From: an uncultured OCS116 cluster bacterium
GTDB lineage: Bacteria > Pseudomonadota > Alphaproteobacteria > Rhizobiales > TMED25
Direction of reading: 5' to 3'
DNA length: 64,000 nucleotides
Assembly: GCA_902613795.1 (NCBI GenBank)
Contig: CACMIP010000004.1
Coordinates: 102,136-166,135, forward strand
How positions within the stretch are numbered: position 1 is the stretch's first letter; every line of letters starts with the position of its first letter. Both the position numbers and the translations under genes were made by a program. The notes beneath the pieces were generated by a model. It did not search any database and had not been told where the DNA came from. It was given only the letters and a program-made list of their open reading frames with translations. Shown in pieces: positions 17,140-25,323 of the stretch.

Positions 17140-17433
17140 ATGAAACAAAAAAAAATTAGAGATTTTACAAATTTTCAATACAGTGTTTTTAATGAGATAA
17201 AAAAAATACCCAAGGGTGAGACAATAAGCTATAAAAAGCTAGCTGAAAAAATCGGTAGGCCAATGGCTTACAGAGCTGTGGCAAATGCGTGTGGCAAAAA
17301 TCCCGACCCAAAGACTATACCATGCCATCGAGTTGTAAGATCAAATGGTAATATTGGTGGATATAGCCTAAAAGGTGGAATAAATAAAAAGCGTAAACTT
17401 CTCAAGCTTGAAAATAAAAATTATTTGAGCTGA
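17140..17433 (+). CDS. O6-alkylguanine-DNA alkyltransferase domain protein (Ogt/MGMT, single domain)
   Basis: 97 residues comprising only the DNA-binding/active-site domain of MGMT. The alkyl acceptor C62 is in PCHRV and the RAVANACGKNP helix with the arginine finger R45 is present; IGGYSLKGG follows as usual. Because the cysteine is present, it is not an alkyltransferase-like (ATL) protein, in which it is replaced by Trp or Ala. The N-terminal domain of Ada/Ogt is missing, a short form known in some bacteria. Repairs O6-alkylguanine by suicide transfer. Confidence 0.85.
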   Translation: MKQKKIRDFTNFQYSVFNEIKKIPKGETISYKKLAEKIGRPMAYRAVANACGKNPDPKTIPCHRVVRSNGNIGGYSLKGGINKKRKLLKLENKNYLS

Positions 17434-17451
17434 TGGATAATATTTTGACTA

Positions 17452-17661
17452 CTATTCTTCAATTAGTTTTATATTTACAGCTGATACTTTACCTTTTTCT
17501 TCTGCAACATCATACTCAACATTTTGATCTTCGAATAAATTTCTGATGCCAGAATTTTGAAGTGCAGAAATATGAACGAAAATATCTTTATCGCCTTCTT
17601 CAGGTTGAATAAAACCATAACCTTTTTTTAGGTTAAACCATTTAACTTTTCCGTTTGCCAT
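17452..17661 (-). CDS. Cold-shock protein, CspA family
   Basis: 69 residues, one cold-shock domain. RNP1 is KGYGFI (13-18) and RNP2 is DIFVHIS. The start MANGKVKWFN is typical of alphaproteobacterial Csp proteins. Single-stranded nucleic-acid chaperone. The gene is preceded on its strand by a 288-bp gene-free region that probably holds its promoter and a long leader, as in many csp genes. Confidence 0.95.
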   Translation of the reverse strand: MANGKVKWFNLKKGYGFIQPEEGDKDIFVHISALQNSGIRNLFEDQNVEYDVAEEKGKVSAVNIKLIEE

Positions 17662-17949
17662 TATAATACTCCCTAGATAGCAAATTAATTAATTGGAACT
17701 TTGTTCCTGTTTCTCACTTTATCAGATATCAAATTGCCGTAGTAATATGGCTGGTATATTCACATTAATACATTGAACTCATATATATTGAATTTTAGCT
17801 CAAAACATATCTATACATATCATCGAATTAGATAAATAGATATACATATTTTTAAGTTGTTTATAAATTTAGAATGTATCATAGCTTGCTTGTGGACGTG
17901 AATTTCATTAAGCTTATTTATAATAAATAAAGGCCAGGTATCGATAATA
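17662..17949. other. Gene-free divergent region between csp and the hydratase gene
   Basis: 288 bp of very AT-rich sequence with many short ATATAT-type runs. It must hold the promoter and leader of the minus-strand cold-shock gene and the promoter of the plus-strand hydratase gene. I see a good ribosome site (AGGGAGT read on the minus strand, near 17672) for csp. No open frame, tRNA or clear hairpin was found. Confidence 0.5.
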
Positions 17950-18627
17950 ATGTTAAATCAAGAGAATCTTACTGCAATAAAAATTGCAATTGAAAAAGAA
18001 ATAAAACAAGGAAAAAAGCAAGTAGGTTGGAAGCTTGGATTTGGATCTCAGGCTGGGCTAAAAGCATTGGGTATAAATCGACCGTTGATTGGAGCACTAT
18101 TTGACTCTGATCAAATCCGCTCAAATACCAAAATAGATTTAGAAGCGGTTATTGAGCCAAGAGTAGAAGCTGAATTAGCAGCGCATATAAGTTCCGATAT
18201 TCCTTCAGATGCGACGTTCGATCAAATAAAAAACTGTATTTCCAGTCTTGTTGCTGGTATAGAATTTGTTGATTTTCACAGCCCTCCTAAAAGCCCCGCT
18301 TTTGTCCTATCCGAAAATATATATCAGCGCGGATGGATTGTGGATGCGGATACAAGATCGGGTTGGGGTGATGGCGTAAATAACTGTCAAATCACGGCCA
18401 CAATGGGTCCTGAACGATGGGAGCCATTTGAAAATATTGAAACTCTTATAGGGACCTTGGAGGATAATTTTGGTGAATGTAACCTTGTCGCAAACCAACT
18501 TGGGCGAGGTATATTAAGAGATGATATAATCTTATTAGGTTCGATGTTTCCACCTCATCCAGTAAATATGAGTGATTTTGTGGTTTCAATGAATGGATCT
18601 GAGATTGCACTTAGATTTAAGTCTTAG
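17950..18627 (+). CDS. 2-oxopent-4-enoate hydratase-like protein (FAH superfamily)
   Basis: 225 residues of the hydratase/decarboxylase branch (MhpD, DmpE, HpaH-like). Diagnostic blocks: VGWKLGFGSQAG near 22, the acidic metal-binding EPRVEAELA (about 71-79) and GIEFVDFH. In meta-cleavage pathways it adds water to a 2-hydroxydienoate. It heads a group of small genes with an NTF2-like and a NahD-like protein, which supports an aromatic or dienoate catabolism role, although no ring-cleaving dioxygenase is in the window. Confidence 0.82.
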   Translation: MLNQENLTAIKIAIEKEIKQGKKQVGWKLGFGSQAGLKALGINRPLIGALFDSDQIRSNTKIDLEAVIEPRVEAELAAHISSDIPSDATFDQIKNCISSLVAGIEFVDFHSPPKSPAFVLSENIYQRGWIVDADTRSGWGDGVNNCQITATMGPERWEPFENIETLIGTLEDNFGECNLVANQLGRGILRDDIILLGSMFPPHPVNMSDFVVSMNGSEIALRFKS

Positions 18628-18664
18628 TATTTTAAATGTCTATAGTTAATGAGAGGATTGAATA

Positions 18665-19204
18665 ATGCGCATAAAAAAAGGAGATAAAATAGAAGAAATA
18701 GTTCTTCCAAGGCATGATGGTACGCCATTTAAATTATCAGAAACAAAGGGAAAAAAGGTTTTGCTCACTTTCTATCGGATTGCTGGCTGTTCTTTTTGTA
18801 ATTTGAGAATAAATGAACTACAAAAAAGGTTTAGCGAATTTGGAGATAATTTCACCCACGTTGGGATATTTCACTCACCAGTTGATAACCTTGGTAAATA
18901 TATGAATAAGCATGGTGATCTTCCATTTACCATATTAGCAGATGAAGAATTTACATATTTTAAGAAACATAACATACAAAGATCATTTCTTAAATTACTA
19001 GCCGCTACCTTATTAAAGGCTCATAAAATATTTCCAGCAATGGTTAAGGGATACATACCATTAAGTATTAAGGGTCATTTTGATATTGCGGTTACCGATA
19101 TTTTAATAAATGAAGACGGTGTTGTTGAGGACGTCTACTATGCAAAAAGTGATGTTGCAGACCACTTTACATTTGATAGAGTCAGAGAATTTTCCCTATC
19201 GTAA
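18665..19204 (+). CDS. AhpC/TSA-family thioredoxin-fold protein
   Basis: 179 residues with a thioredoxin fold and a CxxC in YRIAGCSFCNLRI (C42, C45), in the position of the peroxidatic cysteine of AhpC/TSA proteins but followed by a second cysteine. No signal peptide, so cytoplasmic. The sequence after residue 90 (LADEEFTYFKKHNI) follows the peroxiredoxin-like pattern. Probably a thiol oxidoreductase or peroxiredoxin-like enzyme; the exact activity is unknown. Confidence 0.75.
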   Translation: MRIKKGDKIEEIVLPRHDGTPFKLSETKGKKVLLTFYRIAGCSFCNLRINELQKRFSEFGDNFTHVGIFHSPVDNLGKYMNKHGDLPFTILADEEFTYFKKHNIQRSFLKLLAATLLKAHKIFPAMVKGYIPLSIKGHFDIAVTDILINEDGVVEDVYYAKSDVADHFTFDRVREFSLS

Positions 19205-19255
19205 AGTAATTATATTCGATATAATTTTAATTAAACAAAATAGAAGGGAAACATT

Positions 19256-19579
19256 ATGTCAATAATAGAAAAATTAGGTCAAGCAATTGATCAAAAAAAT
19301 GAGTCAGCTATGAATGAGTTACTGCATGATGATTATAAGTTTACAATGCATTCTAATGGGGCAGTTTTGACCAAAGAGGATGTAATTGGCTGGGCAATGA
19401 GTGACGATATAAACCGAGAAAGAGTCAGAATTATTTACGAAAATGATGAAATTGGTATTGAGCATGCTTTTGTGACTTTTAGCGATGGAAATCAACAAGC
19501 CGTAATGGGTGTTTACACATTTAAAGATGGACAGGTCATCGGCTTCGAGACCGGTGCAACAAATATTTCAAAAGATTAG
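19256..19579 (+). CDS. NTF2-like/SnoaL-like domain protein
   Basis: 107 residues that fit the cone-shaped NTF2/SnoaL fold: an N-terminal helix (IEKLGQAIDQKNESAMNELLHDDYKFTMHSNG), a middle helix (LTKEDVIGWAMSD) and C-terminal strands (AVMGVYTFKDGQVIGFETG). Members serve as isomerases, cyclases or binding proteins. AGAAGGG precedes the ATG. Placement between a thioredoxin-fold and a NahD-like gene suggests a shared small-molecule pathway. Confidence 0.7.
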   Translation: MSIIEKLGQAIDQKNESAMNELLHDDYKFTMHSNGAVLTKEDVIGWAMSDDINRERVRIIYENDEIGIEHAFVTFSDGNQQAVMGVYTFKDGQVIGFETGATNISKD

Positions 19580-19621
19580 ATTTTATAAAGATTCAACCTT
19601 TTCTTTTTCTGGAGATTTTAC

Positions 19622-20218
19622 ATGAATTCAATTGATTTTTGGTTTTCTATTGGAAGTACTTATACATACCTATCTGTCAGTCGAATTGATGCAATATCAA
19701 AAAATGAGAATATCACATTCAACTGGAAGCCATTCAGTGTGAGAAAAATAATGATGGAAATGGATAATATTCCCTTTACTCCACCATCAAAAAAGATCAA
19801 GTCCGATTATATGTGGCGTGACATTGAAAGAAGGGCTCAGTTTTACGGGCTCAGCCCAAAAGTTCCAGCTCCCTATCCATTAACACAATTTGATTTGGCA
19901 AATAAGATTGCAATTCTCGGAATGAATGAAGGTTGGGGAATTGATTATGTAAAAATTACCTATAGGCGCTGGTTTGAGGAGGGGAAAGAGCCAGCAACGG
20001 AACCTAATCTGAGTGAGATAATGCAAGAGATGAAGTTAAATAAAGATAAGGTACTAAAAAAAGTAGAGGCCTCGGATATTGAAGCGACATACGAAAAAAA
20101 TACTAATACTGCGTTTAAATCAGGTGTCTTTGGGAGCCCAACATTTATATACGATGGTGAGGTATTTTGGGGTGATGATAGGCTTGAAGATTGCATTAAA
20201 TGGCTAAAGTTGAGATAA
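19622..20218 (+). CDS. 2-hydroxychromene-2-carboxylate isomerase-like (DsbA-fold, kappa GST family)
   Basis: 198 residues. The N terminus DFWFSIGSTYTYLSVSRID is the family signature (usually D-F-x-F-D-x-x-S-P-Y-[ST]-Y-L), in which the Ser at the normal thiol position binds glutathione. The end FGSPTFIYDGEVFWGDDRL is the cis-Pro loop and final strand of the DsbA fold. In naphthalene catabolism NahD isomerises 2-hydroxychromene-2-carboxylate; here the substrate is unknown. Ribosome site GGAG is 9 bases upstream. Last gene of its group. Confidence 0.85.
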   Translation: MNSIDFWFSIGSTYTYLSVSRIDAISKNENITFNWKPFSVRKIMMEMDNIPFTPPSKKIKSDYMWRDIERRAQFYGLSPKVPAPYPLTQFDLANKIAILGMNEGWGIDYVKITYRRWFEEGKEPATEPNLSEIMQEMKLNKDKVLKKVEASDIEATYEKNTNTAFKSGVFGSPTFIYDGEVFWGDDRLEDCIKWLKLR

Positions 20219-20372
20219 ATCACTTAGATCTAGGACATCTTGGAAGAATAATATTTAGTTCAAATAAACTTCATCATCATAGATAAGTGCGTTTAAAAAA
20301 AACACATACATAAAACATCACAGAAAAGTGTATCATTGCATAAAATTTAGGCAGATGATACCATGAGTACGT

Positions 20373-20425
20373 GTGGGTAGTGATTATAGGGATGTGTTTG
20401 GTGAAACAACAAAACCGCTACCCAC
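20373..20425 (+). ncRNA. Candidate structured RNA (nested stem-loop)
   Basis: The outer stem pairs GTGGGTAG (20373-20380) with CTACCCAC (20418-20425), eight perfect pairs. The inner hairpin pairs TGTTT (20395-20399) with AAACA (20404-20408) around a GGTG loop. The interior is A- and G-rich. This fits a small RNA or a leader element about 95 bases upstream of the small membrane-protein genes. No known family recognised; strand is assumed from the downstream genes. Confidence 0.35.
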
Positions 20426-20477
20426 TAGTCAATATACGAAACCAATTCAGTCTTGGATTGCTGGTATAATAAAAATA

Positions 20478-20498
20478 CCTGCATTGCTATGATGCAGG
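20478..20498 (-). terminator. Possible intrinsic terminator (minus strand reading)
   Basis: A perfect 7-bp hairpin, CCTGCAT/ATGCAGG with a 7-base loop. Read on the minus strand it is followed by TATTTTTATTA, the U-run of an intrinsic terminator. No minus-strand gene ends here, so it may instead stop antisense transcription or simply be a leader hairpin upstream of the 20519 gene. Confidence 0.3.
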
Positions 20499-20518
20499 CC
20501 TGCTGATATAATTATTAA

Positions 20519-20743
20519 ATGGGAACCATTTTATTAATTACCGGTATTGTTTCTGTGTTTTCGATGGGCGCCATACTCTTTTTGTGGTTTCTCGGTCTAA
20601 TTCTATCATTCTTCAAAATTAAAATTTTTGCTAGTTCTCTCACTCATAAAATTATGCCTATTTTTATTAAGACATTACAAATTGGCATGGTTAGTTTTGC
20701 ATTAAGTACACTGTTGATTTTTATACTTTCTCAAGGGTTTTAA
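20519..20743 (+). CDS. Small membrane protein, unknown (74 aa)
   Basis: Not recognised. 74 residues almost entirely hydrophobic, with two membrane helices (about 3-30 and 48-72) joined by a short basic stretch. Start ATG 20519 has no strong ribosome site. It abuts the next ORF with no gap: its stop ends at 20743 and the next ATG is at 20744, so the pair is likely co-translated. Confidence 0.5.
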   Translation: MGTILLITGIVSVFSMGAILFLWFLGLILSFFKIKIFASSLTHKIMPIFIKTLQIGMVSFALSTLLIFILSQGF

Positions 20744-21022
20744 ATGGCTGGCTTTTATCAAAAATATATGAATACCAGAAATCAATACATCATAATGGGC
20801 GTTTTGGTCATCGCAATGTTACTGTGTTCATTATACATTTGGGATCATGATAGAAAATTACCCAAAGAAGAAGAATATATATATGAACCTTTTAAATCAG
20901 AAGATGTTGATTTTTGGATAAAAGGAGGAGGTAATATTTTAGGTCCACCAGATGACCCAATAGATTATTACTACTATTTGGAGCTGTACAATGCTGAACA
21001 CGGGCCAGACAATAGTTACTGA
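20744..21022 (+). CDS. Single-pass membrane protein, unknown (92 aa)
   Basis: Not recognised. 92 residues: a short basic N terminus, one membrane helix (about 15-33), then an acidic, aromatic-rich tail with PPDDPIDYYYYLELY. Topology would put the acidic tail outside. Starts directly after the preceding small membrane-protein gene. No enzyme motif seen. Confidence 0.5.
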   Translation: MAGFYQKYMNTRNQYIIMGVLVIAMLLCSLYIWDHDRKLPKEEEYIYEPFKSEDVDFWIKGGGNILGPPDDPIDYYYYLELYNAEHGPDNSY

Positions 21023-21177
21023 CTCTACACGCTAAACTAATTCATAATTTTATGAAGAGCATTCAGATCCCAATAAATATGGGAAAAATTTTATATTACT
21101 AATACTTCATAATCAAGAGTTGGTCTTTATCAGATCTAGCATCGTTAATATAATAAAAAATTGTAGAAAAAAATAAA

Positions 21178-21591
21178 ATGAGAAAAATTATTTATATACC
21201 AATCCTTCTATTCTTTTTAACCATAATTTCACATGGGGCAGAAAAAGAATTTAGACCTCAAATAGAAAAAGTTATTACATCTCAGTTCAATGCGTTTCAA
21301 GAGAGGAACCTGTCACTAGCATACAGCTTTGCCTCACCTGAGATTAAAAGACAATATCCGTCTGCAGAAATTTTTGGTCAAATGGTAAAAAATGGATATT
21401 CTGATATCTGGGATTCTAAGTCACATACGTTCGAAGGATTGAAGCTTAAAGGTGAAATGGCATTCCAGATGGTCACCGTTATTTCTAGTAATAATACTAT
21501 AAATAACTATCTATACACCCTCTACAACCACAATGGAGAATGGGTAATTGCAGGAGTCACGCGTTATAGATCTGATAGTATGGGCGTCTAA
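21178..21591 (+). CDS. DUF4864 family exported protein
   Basis: 137 residues with a signal peptide (MRKIIYIPILLFFLTIISHGA, cleavage near 20) and a DUF4864 body: QIEKVITSQFNAFQERNLSLAYSFASPEIKRQY, later VTVISSNNT...YTLYNHNGEWVIAGV. The fold is NTF2-like in character and the family is of unknown function, common in alphaproteobacteria. Periplasmic by inference. Confidence 0.8.
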   Translation: MRKIIYIPILLFFLTIISHGAEKEFRPQIEKVITSQFNAFQERNLSLAYSFASPEIKRQYPSAEIFGQMVKNGYSDIWDSKSHTFEGLKLKGEMAFQMVTVISSNNTINNYLYTLYNHNGEWVIAGVTRYRSDSMGV

Positions 21592-21667
21592 CAACCTCTT
21601 CGATTGAAAAATTATTGTAAATAAAACCGACATTGTCATTGAGTATTCCATCTGTTAAACTTTCTGA

Positions 21668-21886
21668 ATGGGAAGTAGAATTTTAATAGTTATTTGCGTA
21701 TTAGCTGCTGCTTATTTATATTTAAGATTATTAATGAAGCCTGTTTGGAAATGGTTAGAATTAAATGCAGCGGATAGGGTTAATAACGAAAGCTTAAAAA
21801 TTCTAGTGAGATATCTGCTCATGTTTTTTCTTGTTTCTGTTCATTTTTTTGTCATCTTCTATATATTTGAATTGAGACCAATCTAA
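21668..21886 (+). CDS. Small membrane protein, unknown (72 aa)
   Basis: Not recognised. 72 residues with two membrane helices (about 3-20 and 43-68) and a polar loop containing WKWLELNAADRVNNES between them. Part of a run of small membrane-protein genes on the same strand; 25 bp before the next one. No functional motif. Confidence 0.45.
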   Translation: MGSRILIVICVLAAAYLYLRLLMKPVWKWLELNAADRVNNESLKILVRYLLMFFLVSVHFFVIFYIFELRPI

Positions 21887-21911
21887 ATTATATGAATAAG
21901 GGCAGCTGCAT

Positions 21912-22145
21912 ATGAATATTAACCTTCTATTTTTTGTAACTCTTATAATTCTAGTAACTCTAGCTATTTTATATTACAACCTCCTAAAAGAGCATAGGAA
22001 ACTTAAGAAGTTTGCAGGTGTATTCACTATGCGAGACTGGCATAAAAAAAGGGGAACTGAGGATGAATACAACAAGCTTTTTGAGATGGGTGTCAAAGAG
22101 GTCAATGAGAGGATTAAGAAAGCTGAGAATGAGGAAAAGAACTAA
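21912..22145 (+). CDS. Small single-pass membrane protein, unknown (77 aa)
   Basis: Not recognised. 77 residues: an N-terminal membrane helix (about 3-23) followed by a strongly charged cytoplasmic tail with the repeated KK/EE pattern of a helical or coiled region (KLFEMGVKEVNERIKKAENEEKN). GGGCAGC upstream is a weak ribosome site. Converges with the glycosyltransferase gene. Confidence 0.5.
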   Translation: MNINLLFFVTLIILVTLAILYYNLLKEHRKLKKFAGVFTMRDWHKKRGTEDEYNKLFEMGVKEVNERIKKAENEEKN

Positions 22146-22221
22146 GTCTAATATTTTTTCAGAAAGCTCAGTTTTCTAATTTTAAAAAACTTTCCCAATA
22201 TTGGTATTTAATAATTATAAT

Positions 22222-23310
22222 TTAAATACTTTTATAATTTTGAAGTTCTTTGTATAAATTTAATATTTTCTGAACCTCATCTTCATGGTTAAAATGCCTT
22301 TGGATGCGCAGGCGTGATTTTTCTGAATGTTCTTGAAGCTTTTCAGTGTTATTTATATACAAATTAATATGTTTCGACATATCTTTTTCACATTTCTCGA
22401 CAATATAACCGCAATCATCATTTATAATCTCTCTGTAGTAACCAACATCTGTCGCTATAACCGGAACAGAGCATGCCATCGCTTCTAGCGGTGTGAGACC
22501 GAATCCTTCATAAAGTGATGGGGCTATATACAAATCAAGTACTTTATAAAAATCTTCGATATCGCTAGTTTCGTCAATGAAAATTACGCGACTTTCTAGA
22601 TTATTATCATCAACCGCTTTCTGTAATTTATTTAGAAATTTATTAAATTTAGGAGTAGTTCTTCCGACAACAAGAGCGCCCCAATTAGGTGCACTAGGCA
22701 ATACTTTGCATATAGAGTTTATAAATAGATCAGTACCCTTTTCTGGCCTTATCCTTCCAAAGCAACCAATATAATTTATATCCGGATCCAGACTCAATTT
22801 TTTCTTTAGTGCAATTTTATTATGAGACGGTTTAAAACGTACAGTGTCAACACCATGTGTAATTACAGTAAGCATTTGCTTTTTATTATTTTTCTGGAAT
22901 ATGGGCTCGACGTAAGGCGTTGTTTTGTGACTAGTTACAATGACATGGTCCATATATCTGATTATTATTTTTGAAAATTTTGAATATGGACGTTGCTTTG
23001 CTGCTGTAAATATCAATTTTATTCTAGTTTTAAAAAAATATTTGAGGATTATACCAAATATCATATCACTATGACGTCTTGCATGAAAAATTCTATAATC
23101 AGCATCGTCGGGTTTTTTATGCAATTGAAATATTTTCAAAAAATGAATCTTTGGAATGCTTTCTGTTGGGCCAAGTCCAATCATTCTGATATCATAATTT
23201 TTTCTACGAAGGCTCTTTACAAGACTGTATGTAGAGGTTGTAACTCCTGTTATCCGTGATTTAAATTTTGGTGAAATTGCCAGTAATTTTCTTATATCTG
23301 TACTCATCAT
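22222..23310 (-). CDS. Glycosyltransferase, GT4 (group 1) family
   Basis: 362 residues with the GT-B fold. The N-terminal acceptor domain starts with LLAISPKFKSRITGVTTST (the G-x-x-x loop), and the C-terminal nucleotide-sugar domain has YIGCFGRIRPEKGTDLFI and the E-x7-E motif in LYEGFGLTPLEAMACSVPVIAT. No lipid A or sucrose-type hallmarks stand out; its proximity to no other polysaccharide gene leaves the product open. Its 5' end lies just outside the left border of the phn island. Confidence 0.88.
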   Translation of the reverse strand: MMSTDIRKLLAISPKFKSRITGVTTSTYSLVKSLRRKNYDIRMIGLGPTESIPKIHFLKIFQLHKKPDDADYRIFHARRHSDMIFGIILKYFFKTRIKLIFTAAKQRPYSKFSKIIIRYMDHVIVTSHKTTPYVEPIFQKNNKKQMLTVITHGVDTVRFKPSHNKIALKKKLSLDPDINYIGCFGRIRPEKGTDLFINSICKVLPSAPNWGALVVGRTTPKFNKFLNKLQKAVDDNNLESRVIFIDETSDIEDFYKVLDLYIAPSLYEGFGLTPLEAMACSVPVIATDVGYYREIINDDCGYIVEKCEKDMSKHINLYINNTEKLQEHSEKSRLRIQRHFNHEDEVQKILNLYKELQNYKSI

Positions 23311-23487
23311 TGCTATAATAATATTTATAACACACTAATAAATAAAAAAATCTAATCTATAGCCTAATTAGGTTTTATAATTGCTAATCAAAATTAACCT
23401 GTAAAATATAATCATATAAATTAATTAGGACGACTTCCAAAAAGATAGTGCAAGATCGATATGAAGTTATACGATACGGAGTTTATA

Positions 23488-23538
23488 ATGGTGAGGACGA
23501 CAGGATTTGAACCTGTGACCCCCAGATTAGGAATCTGG
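23488..23538 (-). repeat. 51-bp direct repeat, tRNA-Arg(CCT) 3' fragment (attR-like)
   Basis: Identical over 51 bp to 35513-35563. On the minus strand it runs from the 5' side of the anticodon stem (CCAGA) through anticodon loop TTCCTAA, the variable region and the T arm to the CCA end. The D arm and 5' acceptor strand are absent, so it cannot be a functional tRNA. It lies 18 bp from the phnM stop codon. Confidence 0.9.
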
Positions 23539-23555
23539 AGCAGGTAGTATTTATT

Positions 23556-24746
23556 TTATTGAAAGCAAGCAATTATAGAGTCTCTTAAATAAGTAAAAGA
23601 TCCATTAGAAATTGTAGCTTCAACTTCGAAAGTCTCCGGATTGACAATGACAAGATCTGCACGATTGCCTATTTTAATCACACCTCTGTCAAAAAAGCCA
23701 AGGGCTTCCGCGGGGTTTAAGCTGATAAGATTCCATGCCTCACAAAATGGCATTATTTCTTTTTTAGTGATTACTTCAACTGCTTGAATTAGTGCGGGCA
23801 AATAGTAATCAGATACCAGTACATCGCATAGGTTTTCTCTTATCAATTCTTCGGCTGCGATGTTATTTGAATGGCTCCTGCCCCTAGCAACATTAGGTGC
23901 GCCCATAATTATAGTCTCGTTATTGTTTTTTGCATCTGCTGCAACTTCTTTAACAACGGGAAACTCGCAAACATCAGCCCCAAGGGATCTATAATATTGT
24001 CGAGTATCGATTGTTTTATCGTCATGAGATCCAATTGTTAGACCTTCCTTCCTCAGAAACTCGGCAACCTTCGCAGTATTTATCGATGTCTCTTTGTTAT
24101 CATTATCCAGGTATGCATCCACAATATTTGATAATTCTTCAACGGTTATTCCTCTTTTTTCAGCCCAATTTGCAAAATCTAATGGGCTTTTATCTCGATA
24201 TCTTTTTGCCATTGGTATGTGATTATTAAATGCTAAATAGTCAATATTGTGATCTGAGATTAATTGACATATCTTTTCCGCGCTATTTTTAAGTTCTGTC
24301 TCAAGTCTAATTTGAACTCTAACATCAGTTTGCATTAAGTGTTTATATTCACCAAATAAATTTAGGAAATTTTCCGCAGCTTCAGGTGACCTTGTTCGAC
24401 CTTCCCAGCTATAACCCTGAGCAAGGTAAGCAGTAGTAACCCCCGAACACGCCAGCTCTTTGTCTAATGATAAGAGAGATTTCTTTGGGTCAAAATAGAT
24501 ATTTGGACGTGGCATCATTGTGCGCTCCCATGAATCTCCATGGAGATCTATTATACCGGGTAAAAGTAGTCTATCACCAATGTTCAATTCTATATTATGG
24601 GTAGATTTGTCATCGTCAATTGTTTGAATACCATTCGAGTCAAATACAATATGACCACTCGATAGACTGCTATCATCTTTGTAAATATTTTCTGAAGTTA
24701 TCTTGTAGCATCTATTTTCGTGTTGATAACTCGATAAATTTTTCAT
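23556..24746 (-). CDS. phnM: Alpha-D-ribose 1-methylphosphonate 5-triphosphate diphosphatase PhnM
   Basis: 396 residues of the amidohydrolase superfamily. The metal motif is in LLPGIIDLHGDSWE and the PhnM-specific MMPRPNIYFD follows; YLAFNNHIP and GRSHSNNIAAEELI are further PhnM blocks. It removes pyrophosphate from ribose-1-phosphonate triphosphate before the C-P bond is cut. Unlike E. coli, where it sits inside the operon, it is transcribed divergently from phnG across 108 bp. It forms the left end of the island, next to the tRNA fragment. Confidence 0.95.
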   Translation of the reverse strand: MKNLSSYQHENRCYKITSENIYKDDSSLSSGHIVFDSNGIQTIDDDKSTHNIELNIGDRLLLPGIIDLHGDSWERTMMPRPNIYFDPKKSLLSLDKELACSGVTTAYLAQGYSWEGRTRSPEAAENFLNLFGEYKHLMQTDVRVQIRLETELKNSAEKICQLISDHNIDYLAFNNHIPMAKRYRDKSPLDFANWAEKRGITVEELSNIVDAYLDNDNKETSINTAKVAEFLRKEGLTIGSHDDKTIDTRQYYRSLGADVCEFPVVKEVAADAKNNNETIIMGAPNVARGRSHSNNIAAEELIRENLCDVLVSDYYLPALIQAVEVITKKEIMPFCEAWNLISLNPAEALGFFDRGVIKIGNRADLVIVNPETFEVEATISNGSFTYLRDSIIACFQ

Positions 24747-24768
24747 TGACTCAAACCAAACCTAATAT

Positions 24769-24786
24769 TTGTCATATTTCTTTCAC
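24769..24786 (+). promoter_or_regulatory. Candidate Pho box (PhoB-binding site)
   Basis: Two 7-base half sites, TTGTCAT (24769-24775) and CTTTCAC (24780-24786), separated by ATTT and so 11 bp apart start to start, resembling CTGTCAT-N4-CTGTCAT. It lies in the 108-bp divergent region between phnM and phnG, where phosphate-starvation control is expected. A TATAAT at 24788-24793 is closer than the usual spacing to a -10, so the box may serve phnM or a -10 farther downstream. Confidence 0.5.
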
Positions 24787-24854
24787 ATATAATGTAGATG
24801 TTGAGAAAATGTTACAAAATGATCATGATAGTTTATCGTTGAAAGTTATGCACA

Positions 24855-25322
24855 ATGAAAAGTGAATTTTTAAAAAAAAGAAAAAAGTGGTTAAGCATAT
24901 TATCCCAGTCGGACTATGGTCAATTATCCAGCTTATATAGTGATTTAAAATTTGCTGACAAATATGAGTGGATAAAAAAGCCCGAGCATGCAAGTGTTAT
25001 GGTTAGGGGCAGAATTGGTGGAATAGGAAGCCAGTTCAATTTTGGCGAAATAACGATAACAAAATGTGTATTACTGCTCAATGAGTGTATGGGCTATGGG
25101 TATGTTCAAGGTAGAAGCTTTGACAAAGCAAAAATAGCCGCGCTTTGCGATGCTCATCTTCAGTCATCACATTATAATCTTGTTATGGAAAATATCATAC
25201 AAAAACTCGAGAAGAAGAAAAATGCAGAAATCGACCTGATTAAAAATCAAATGGCAAGTACAAGAGTGGATTTTTTTGCTCTTGACACACAGCGAACAAA
25301 AAATCAGAAAGCAGATAAATAA
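24855..25322 (+). CDS. phnG: C-P lyase core complex subunit PhnG
   Basis: 155 residues. Characteristic blocks: RKKWLSILSQSDYGQL at the N terminus, PEHASVMVRGRIGGIGSQFNFGEITITKC mid-protein and GYGYVQGRSFDKAKIAALCDA. With PhnH, PhnI and PhnJ it forms the C-P lyase core complex, and with PhnI it supports transfer of the phosphonate to ribose triphosphate. First gene of phnGHIJKLN; it ends 1 bp before phnH starts. Confidence 0.95.
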   Translation: MKSEFLKKRKKWLSILSQSDYGQLSSLYSDLKFADKYEWIKKPEHASVMVRGRIGGIGSQFNFGEITITKCVLLLNECMGYGYVQGRSFDKAKIAALCDAHLQSSHYNLVMENIIQKLEKKKNAEIDLIKNQMASTRVDFFALDTQRTKNQKADK

Positions 25323-25323
25323 A

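Larger units (their letters stand above)
20219..20518. other. 300-bp gene-free region with two stem-loops
   Basis: No credible reading frame. It contains a nested stem-loop at 20373-20425 and a simple hairpin at 20478-20498, listed separately, and an AT-rich first half (20219-20350) with an A-run near 20299-20305. The region separates the NahD-like gene from the small-membrane-protein run. Confidence 0.5.

Noticed and set aside
20280..20350. CRISPR array or tandem repeats in the gene-free region
   Set aside because: No regularly spaced repeat units were found here or anywhere else in the window.
23489..23538. Annotating the left tRNA-like sequence as a second tRNA-Arg gene
   Set aside because: It lacks the D arm and 5' acceptor strand; only the 3' part is present.
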